A stretch of DNA of 9,974 nt, taken from Nitrospirota bacterium. Lineage in GTDB: Bacteria > Nitrospirota > Nitrospiria > Nitrospirales > Nitrospiraceae. Of this stretch, positions 5,468 through 9,974 are shown in pieces. Made by a program: the position numbers and the translations under genes. The stretch lies in contig JACQCB010000040.1 in assembly GCA_016201805.1 (NCBI GenBank), positions 1 through 9,974 on the forward strand. Reading direction: 5' to 3'. The stretch's first letter is position 1. Each line of letters starts with the position of its first letter. Below the pieces are notes generated by a model, which was not told the DNA's origin, made no database searches, and saw only the letters and a program-made list of their open reading frames with translations.

Positions 5468-5893
5468 ATGGATATCGAGATCGGTTCGAATCTCTACCGC
5501 AATACGGACGGCACGGTGGAGATCGAAGGGGTGCCGCAGATTGCCTTGACACTGAAGACTCCTCAAGGCCCGCTGCTGGTCAACTTTGTGCTGTTCGATG
5601 AGGGCGGACGGGTCACGGTCAAGGTGGTGGACGGCACGCTGGCCTTTAACGAGCGGCGGGCGTACGAACTCACCAAAACGACCACCAGCTTGCTCCTCAA
5701 AAATACCGAGACCGGAAAGGTGGCCCTGCAGGTCGAACTCAAAGAATCAAGTCTGGTGGTCTTCAAGCAGGGGACGTTTCTGACGATGAAGGGCCATCGG
5801 TTTGACATCTCGCCGACCGAGTGGCATGTCGGAAAGCACCGGATGAGCGGGAAAGAAATCGATACCCAGGGCAAAGCCGCCGCAATCGGGTAA
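5468..5893 (+). CDS. Unrecognised 141-residue, probably beta-rich soluble protein
   Basis: No signal peptide or membrane segment is visible, so it is likely cytoplasmic. Alternating hydrophobic and polar residues (VEIEGVPQIALTLK at 17-30, LLVNFVLFDEGGRVTVKVV at 36-54, SLLLKNTETGKVALQVEL at 74-91) suggest an all-beta fold built from repeated strand-turn units. The C-terminus is charged and then glycine- and alanine-rich (MSGKEIDTQGKAAAIG). There are no cysteines and no catalytic motif is apparent. The start is well set: AAAGGAG ends 3 nt before ATG 5468. No clear promoter was seen between this gene and the upstream membrane-protein gene, so read-through across the palindromic repeat is possible. 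It is convergent with clpB. Confidence 0.75.
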   Translation: MDIEIGSNLYRNTDGTVEIEGVPQIALTLKTPQGPLLVNFVLFDEGGRVTVKVVDGTLAFNERRAYELTKTTTSLLLKNTETGKVALQVELKESSLVVFKQGTFLTMKGHRFDISPTEWHVGKHRMSGKEIDTQGKAAAIG

Positions 5894-5908
5894 GCCGGGC
5901 GATCCGGC
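5894..5908. terminator. Short hairpin in the convergent gap before clpB
   Basis: GCCGG (5894-5898) and CCGGC (5904-5908) form a 5-bp GC stem with a 5-nt loop directly after the stop of the 141-residue gene. No T-run follows, so termination is weakly supported. Confidence 0.22.
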
Positions 5909-5929
5909 CTCAGCCTTGATCGGGCTGCT

Positions 5930-8533
5930 TCATTGCGCCTGCGCTTCGACCGTGGGAACGACGAGCACGCGGCCGTCTTTGACATCGACGACAGCGGTAT
6001 CTCCGTCTCGAAGCTCTCCCTTCACCAGGAGTCTGGCCAGCGGCGTCTCGATATCCTGTTGAATGAGTCTCTTGAGGGGCCGCGCGCCGTACACCGGGTC
6101 GTAGCCACGCCTTGCCAAGTCCGCCACCGCCGCCGGTGTGAGCGAGAGGGGAATCCGACGCTCCGCCAGGCGCTCCCGCAGCCGGCCCAGTTGAATGTCC
6201 ACGATTTTTTCCAGTTGCTCGGGCATGAGCGGGTGGAAGACGACGGTCTCGTCCACCCGGTTCAAGAACTCGGGGCGGAAGTGCTCCCGCAATTCCGAGA
6301 TGACCAGCGCCCGCACCTCTTCGTAAGACGCGCCGCGTTGCTGCGCATCCAGGATGTCCTGGCTGCCGATGTTCGAGGTCATGATCAACACCGTGTTCTT
6401 GAAATCGACGGTGTGGCCTTGCGAGTCGGTCAGTCGGCCGTCGTCGAGCACCTGCAAGAGAACGTTGAAAACGTCGTGGTGCGCCTTTTCGATCTCGTCG
6501 AAGAGGATCACTGAAAAGGGTCGTCGCCGGACGGCTTCGGTAAGCTGCCCCCCTTCCTCATAGCCGACGTAGCCGGGCGGGGCGCCGATCAGCCTGGCCA
6601 CAGTGTGTTTCTCCATATACTCCGACATGTCGAGCCGGACCATATTGGATTCGTCGTCGAACAAGGTGGCCGCCAGCGCCCTGGCCAACTCGGTTTTGCC
6701 GACTCCGGTGGGGCCCAGAAACAGGAAGGAGCCGATCGGCCGGTTGGGGTCTTTGATGCCGGAGCGTGCGCGGAGGACCGCATCGGCGACCGCCAGCACG
6801 GCTTCGTCCTGTCCGACCACGCGCTTGTGGAGCAAGTCGGGAAGCCGCAACAGCTTGTCCATTTCCCCTTCCAACAGGCGGGTGACGGGGATGCCCGTCC
6901 AGCGACTGACGACGAGAGCGATGTCCTCCTCGTCCACTTCCTCCTTGAGGAGCCGGCTTGCGCCCTGCTTCTCGACGAGCTGCTTCTGTTCGAGCGCCAG
7001 TTCGCGCTCCAGGCGCGGGAGTTCTCCGTAGCGCAGCTCGGCCACGCGATTGAGATCGTAGGCGCGCTCGGCGCGCTCCATCTGTTGCTTGACGTCCTCG
7101 ACCTGCTGGCGGAGTTTATGCAACTGCGCCACCGAGGCCTTCTCGGCTTCCCACCGCGTTCTCAGCGCAGCCAGGTCCCGGCTCTTTTCGGTCAGTTCCT
7201 CCTCCAGCGTCTCCAAACGGGCACGGCTGCCAGGATCGGTTTCCTTGCGAAGCGCTTCCCGCTCGATTTCCAACTGCATCACCTTGCGCGACACTTCGTC
7301 CATCTCGGCCGGCAAACTGTCGATCTCGGTCCTCAACCGCGCCGCCGATTCGTCCACCAAGTCGATGGCTTTGTCGGGCAGAAACCGATCGCCGATGTAA
7401 CGGTGGGAGAGCTTGGCCGCGGCCACGAGTGCGGCATCCTTGATCCGTACCCCGTGATGCACTTCGTAGCGCTCCTTCAGCCCGCGAAGGATCGAGATCG
7501 TGTCCTCGACCGACGGCTGGTCCACCATGACGGGTTGGAAGCGTCGCTCGAGCGCCGCATCTTTTTCAATGTGTTTGCGGTATTCGTCCAGTGTCGTGGC
7601 GCCGATCAAATGCAACTCTCCGCGCGCGAGCATCGGCTTGAGGAGGTTGGCCGCGTCCATGGCTCCTTCGGCCGCTCCCGCGCCGACGACGGTATGGAGC
7701 TCGTCGATGAACATCAGCACCTGCCCGCGAGCTTCATGGACTTCTTTGAGGACGGCTTTTAAGCGCTCCTCGAATTCGCCGCGATACTTGGCCCCTGCGA
7801 TCAGGGCCCCCATGTCCAGCACGATGAGACGTTTCTGCTTGAGTCCCTCCGGCACGTCCCCCTTGATGATGCGTTGGCCCAATCCTTCCACGATCGCGGT
7901 TTTGCCGACGCCGGGTTCGCCGATGAGCACAGGATTGTTTTTGGTGCGTCTGGAAAGAATCTGGATTACGCGCCTGATTTCCTCGTCGCGGCCGATCACC
8001 GGATCCAGCTTGCCCTGACCGGCTAGTCTCGTGAGGTCGCGTCCGTATTTCTCCAGCGCCTGGTAAGTGCTTTCAGGGTCTTGGGTGGTCACGCGCTGGC
8101 TGCCACGAACTTGTTGGAGCGCGGCCAGCAGCCGGTCGCGCGTCAGGCCCAAGCGCCGGAAGATGCCGCCTTCGCTCGCCATGGCCAGCAACACGTGTTC
8201 GACGCTCAGATATTCATCGTGCAGCCCCTGCATTTCCTGCTCGGCGGCGGTGAGGACCTGCGACAGACGGGACGTGACGTGGACCTGGCCGGGGCCGGCC
8301 CCGCCGCCTTGGACTTGGGGCAACTTCGTCAGAGCCTGTTCTGCCGCGCCACGCACGGCCGCTACCGCTACGCCGGCCTGCTCCAGCAGCGACGACGTGA
8401 GCCCCCCTTCCTGTTCCAGAAGGGCCAAGAGCAGGTGCTCCACATCGATGCCCTGGTGGCTGCGTCGCATCGCATGCGACGCAGCGGCCTGGAGCGCCTC
8501 CTGCAGTTTGAGCGTCATGCGATTCATATCCAT
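5930..8533 (-). CDS. clpB: ATP-dependent chaperone ClpB (Hsp100 disaggregase)
   Basis: An 867-residue hexameric AAA+ disaggregase that pulls polypeptides out of aggregates together with DnaK/DnaJ/GrpE in the cytoplasm. It is full length for the family (about 850-870). The N-terminal double Clp domain spans about 1-145. NBD1 has Walker A GEPGVGKT (205-212), pore loop KYRGEF (249-254) and Walker B LMFIDE (273-278). The coiled-coil middle domain (about 398-530), which separates ClpB from ClpA and ClpC and docks DnaK, is present. NBD2 has Walker A GPTGVGKT (607-614), pore loop GYVGY (654-658), Walker B VILFDE (675-680) and sensor-2 GAR (816-818). No ClpP-binding IGF-type loop was noticed. AAGGAG lies 6 nt before ATG 8533. 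No CIRCE element was found upstream, and any heat-shock promoter is unclear. Confidence 0.98.
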   Translation of the reverse strand: MDMNRMTLKLQEALQAAASHAMRRSHQGIDVEHLLLALLEQEGGLTSSLLEQAGVAVAAVRGAAEQALTKLPQVQGGGAGPGQVHVTSRLSQVLTAAEQEMQGLHDEYLSVEHVLLAMASEGGIFRRLGLTRDRLLAALQQVRGSQRVTTQDPESTYQALEKYGRDLTRLAGQGKLDPVIGRDEEIRRVIQILSRRTKNNPVLIGEPGVGKTAIVEGLGQRIIKGDVPEGLKQKRLIVLDMGALIAGAKYRGEFEERLKAVLKEVHEARGQVLMFIDELHTVVGAGAAEGAMDAANLLKPMLARGELHLIGATTLDEYRKHIEKDAALERRFQPVMVDQPSVEDTISILRGLKERYEVHHGVRIKDAALVAAAKLSHRYIGDRFLPDKAIDLVDESAARLRTEIDSLPAEMDEVSRKVMQLEIEREALRKETDPGSRARLETLEEELTEKSRDLAALRTRWEAEKASVAQLHKLRQQVEDVKQQMERAERAYDLNRVAELRYGELPRLERELALEQKQLVEKQGASRLLKEEVDEEDIALVVSRWTGIPVTRLLEGEMDKLLRLPDLLHKRVVGQDEAVLAVADAVLRARSGIKDPNRPIGSFLFLGPTGVGKTELARALAATLFDDESNMVRLDMSEYMEKHTVARLIGAPPGYVGYEEGGQLTEAVRRRPFSVILFDEIEKAHHDVFNVLLQVLDDGRLTDSQGHTVDFKNTVLIMTSNIGSQDILDAQQRGASYEEVRALVISELREHFRPEFLNRVDETVVFHPLMPEQLEKIVDIQLGRLRERLAERRIPLSLTPAAVADLARRGYDPVYGARPLKRLIQQDIETPLARLLVKGELRDGDTAVVDVKDGRVLVVPTVEAQAQ

Positions 8534-8581
8534 GGGCGGCTCCTTCTTGGTTCGGCCTGCGAATACAAACGTACGCCACTC

Positions 8582-8609
8582 GGGATAATCATGGCATCGC
8601 GCAAGTCAA
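8582..8609 (-). promoter_or_regulatory. Weak candidate clpB promoter
   Basis: The minus strand reads TTGACT (8609-8604), a 16-nt spacer and TATCCC (8587-8582). The -35 is good and the -10 poor. The same stretch contains CTTGCGC, a spacer and CCCGAGT, a loose likeness to a sigma32 heat-shock promoter. Neither is convincing. The rest of the 119-bp gap upstream of clpB shows a T6 run on the minus strand at 8635-8630 but no stable hairpin before it. Confidence 0.3.
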
Positions 8610-8652
8610 CCGACGCGGCGCGAAAGAGAGAAAAAATCCACCTTCGCAAGAC

Positions 8653-9974
8653 TTATGAGAGAACAATCCTGATACGTGCGTCAACCGCCAGGCATTGACC
8701 GGGATCGGGAAATACCTGGAACGGGTTGATGTCCAGCTCGGCGATTTCCGGAACGTCCATCGCCAGTTGCGACAGACGCAGCAGCACCTCTTTGAGCACA
8801 TCCATCGCAACGGCAGGCTGCCCCGGGAGCCCCTTGAGAATCGGATAGGCGCGGATGGCGGCGATCATCTCCAGGGCCTCAAGGTCGATAATGGGCGCCA
8901 TGCGGAAGACCACGTCTTTCAGCGTCTCGACGAAGATGCCGCCCAGGCCGAACATGAGCACCGGGCCGATCCTGGGGGCGCGGCTGATGCCCATAATGAC
9001 CTCGCGTCCGCCCCCCACCATCGGTTGCACGAGGAATCCATAGCTGCCTGGGGCGAAGCCCTGATCGGCTAGGCGGGATTCCATCCGATCGAGTTGTCCG
9101 GTCAATTCCCTCTCGTTTCGAATGTCCAGCAGTACGCCGCCCACGCGCGCCTTGTGAATGATGGCAGGGGAGACCATCTTGACGACGACAGGATAGCCGA
9201 CCGACCGGACGGCGTCGGGCAACGCGCCGCGGGTCTTGACCGAGACGGAGCGGACCATCGGAATGCCGCAGGCCGCGAGCAGACTTGCAATCTCGCCTTC
9301 GGACAGCCACTCGCGATGGGCCTGCCTTGCAGCCGCAAGGATCGGCTCGACGGCAGGGCGCACCGATGGAAATGAGATGTTCCGCCCAGTCGGTTTCTCC
9401 CGCCAGGTTCGATAACGCAGCATGGCGGCCAGAGATCGGGCCGCCGATTCCGGAAAGGCATAAGCGGGGATGTGGTGTCGCTGAAGTTCTTCGACGGCCG
9501 ACTCGACCGGAGTCAGTTGCAGGACAGGCAGAGGCTTGTCCGAAGGCTGTCGTGCCGGTGTTCGCACTACGCCCCTCGCACCCATGAAGCACCCCAGGAT
9601 CGGCTTGGCCGGTTGATCGGGCCGGGACATTCGCTCGGTCACTTCACCCACGCGAGCGGCGACTTTCATGGCATCGGTCATGAGGGGAGGGACGAAACAG
9701 ACGATCACGGCATCCACGTTCTCGTCGCGGACGATCCGCTCCAATGCCTGTTTGAAAGTGTCTTCCGTGGCCGAGGCGATCATGTCCACCGGATTGGCGG
9801 TGGAGGCCTCGCCGGGCAGAAGTCCTTTCAAAAAGGCCTGAGTGTCCGGTGAGAGGGGAGGAACTTGCAGCCCCAACAGCTCGCAGGCATCCGCCAACAT
9901 GATGCCGGGACCTCCGGCATTGGTTAGAATGGCGACGCGGGGGCCGCGCGGGAGCGGCTGATGCGCAAAGGCGA
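8653..9974 (-). CDS. ADP-forming acyl-CoA synthetase (fused type), N-terminus beyond right edge
   Basis: This is the C-terminal 439 residues of a fused NDP-forming acyl-CoA synthetase, which interconverts an acyl-CoA plus ADP and phosphate with a free acid, CoA and ATP. Family members are about 700 residues, so roughly 260 N-terminal residues (the CoA-binding domain and the alpha-type phospho-His region) lie outside. Coding continues to the edge: the first visible residues RVAILTNAGGPGI are the start of the ligase-CoA subdomain, so the ATG at 9900 is internal. That subdomain continues through NPVDM and NVDAVIVCFVPP. The ATP-grasp (beta) domain covers about visible residues 215-439, with PVVVKMVSPAIIHKARVGGV (the conserved Lys and His-Lys), VLMFGLGGIFVE and the closing ELDINPF. 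Substrate is not determined; acetate or another short acid is typical. It lies upstream of clpB on the same strand. Confidence 0.92.
   Translation of the reverse strand, partial: AFAHQPLPRGPRVAILTNAGGPGIMLADACELLGLQVPPLSPDTQAFLKGLLPGEASTANPVDMIASATEDTFKQALERIVRDENVDAVIVCFVPPLMTDAMKVAARVGEVTERMSRPDQPAKPILGCFMGARGVVRTPARQPSDKPLPVLQLTPVESAVEELQRHHIPAYAFPESAARSLAAMLRYRTWREKPTGRNISFPSVRPAVEPILAAARQAHREWLSEGEIASLLAACGIPMVRSVSVKTRGALPDAVRSVGYPVVVKMVSPAIIHKARVGGVLLDIRNERELTGQLDRMESRLADQGFAPGSYGFLVQPMVGGGREVIMGISRAPRIGPVLMFGLGGIFVETLKDVVFRMAPIIDLEALEMIAAIRAYPILKGLPGQPAVAMDVLKEVLLRLSQLAMDVPEIAELDINPFQVFPDPGQCLAVDARIRIVLS

Noticed and set aside
6605..7762. A 385-codon open frame on the plus strand opposite clpB
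   Set aside because: It lies wholly antisense to an unmistakable full-length ClpB. Long antisense frames are common in GC-rich genes, and the translation shows no domain and no ribosome-binding site.
8534..8652. CIRCE element or rho-independent terminator upstream of clpB
   Set aside because: GAGTG occurs once without its paired TTAGCACTC arm, and the T6 run has no stable stem before it.
8653..9900. A complete 415-codon gene starting at ATG 9900
   Set aside because: The same frame stays open to the edge and encodes the conserved RVAILTNAGGPG segment, so ATG 9900 is internal to a longer gene.

Overview
The window is a stretch of ordinary, GC-rich bacterial chromosome with short intergenic gaps and genes on both strands. 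The mix suggests a Nitrospira-like bacterium (phylum Nitrospirota): a fused ADP-forming acyl-CoA synthetase, a free-standing Lrp/AsnC ligand-binding domain, a GC-rich ClpB, and intergenic GGCAATAGGC-type palindromes. That placement is inference from general family knowledge, not from a search. I see no tRNA, rRNA, CRISPR array, insertion sequence or phage gene.

Left part (1-2395). A secreted protein of unknown function runs off the left edge on the minus strand. Next to it lies a minus-strand dienelactone-hydrolase-fold protein that has lost two of its three catalytic residues. It is divergent from a Gfo/Idh/MocA oxidoreductase on the plus strand. The roughly 260-bp gap between these two holds two good sigma70-type promoters facing apart. 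Between their -35 boxes is a cluster of eight ATTGA/TCAAT pentamers that includes a perfect 10-bp inverted repeat. This is the most suggestive regulatory structure in the window.

Middle part (2396-5929). Two minus-strand genes come first: a stand-alone Lrp/AsnC (RAM-type) domain protein and an unrecognised single-pass membrane protein. The membrane protein is divergent from a ComM/YifB-type AAA+ ATPase, and their promoters overlap. ComM overlaps by 4 bp a 75-codon two-helix membrane protein that is easily missed. After a palindromic repeat comes an unrecognised 141-residue soluble protein.

Right part (5930-9974). ClpB, the disaggregase partner of DnaK, is on the minus strand. Upstream of it on the same strand is the C-terminal two thirds of an ADP-forming acyl-CoA synthetase that runs off the right edge.

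The genes do not form one pathway. They are short, separately promoted units, and only comM and its small membrane partner look translationally coupled. I found no convincing new multi-gene system. The best leads are the probable pseudo-hydrolase with its divergent operator-like array, the comM-coupled membrane protein, and the nearly leaderless membrane-protein gene that shares promoter DNA with comM.
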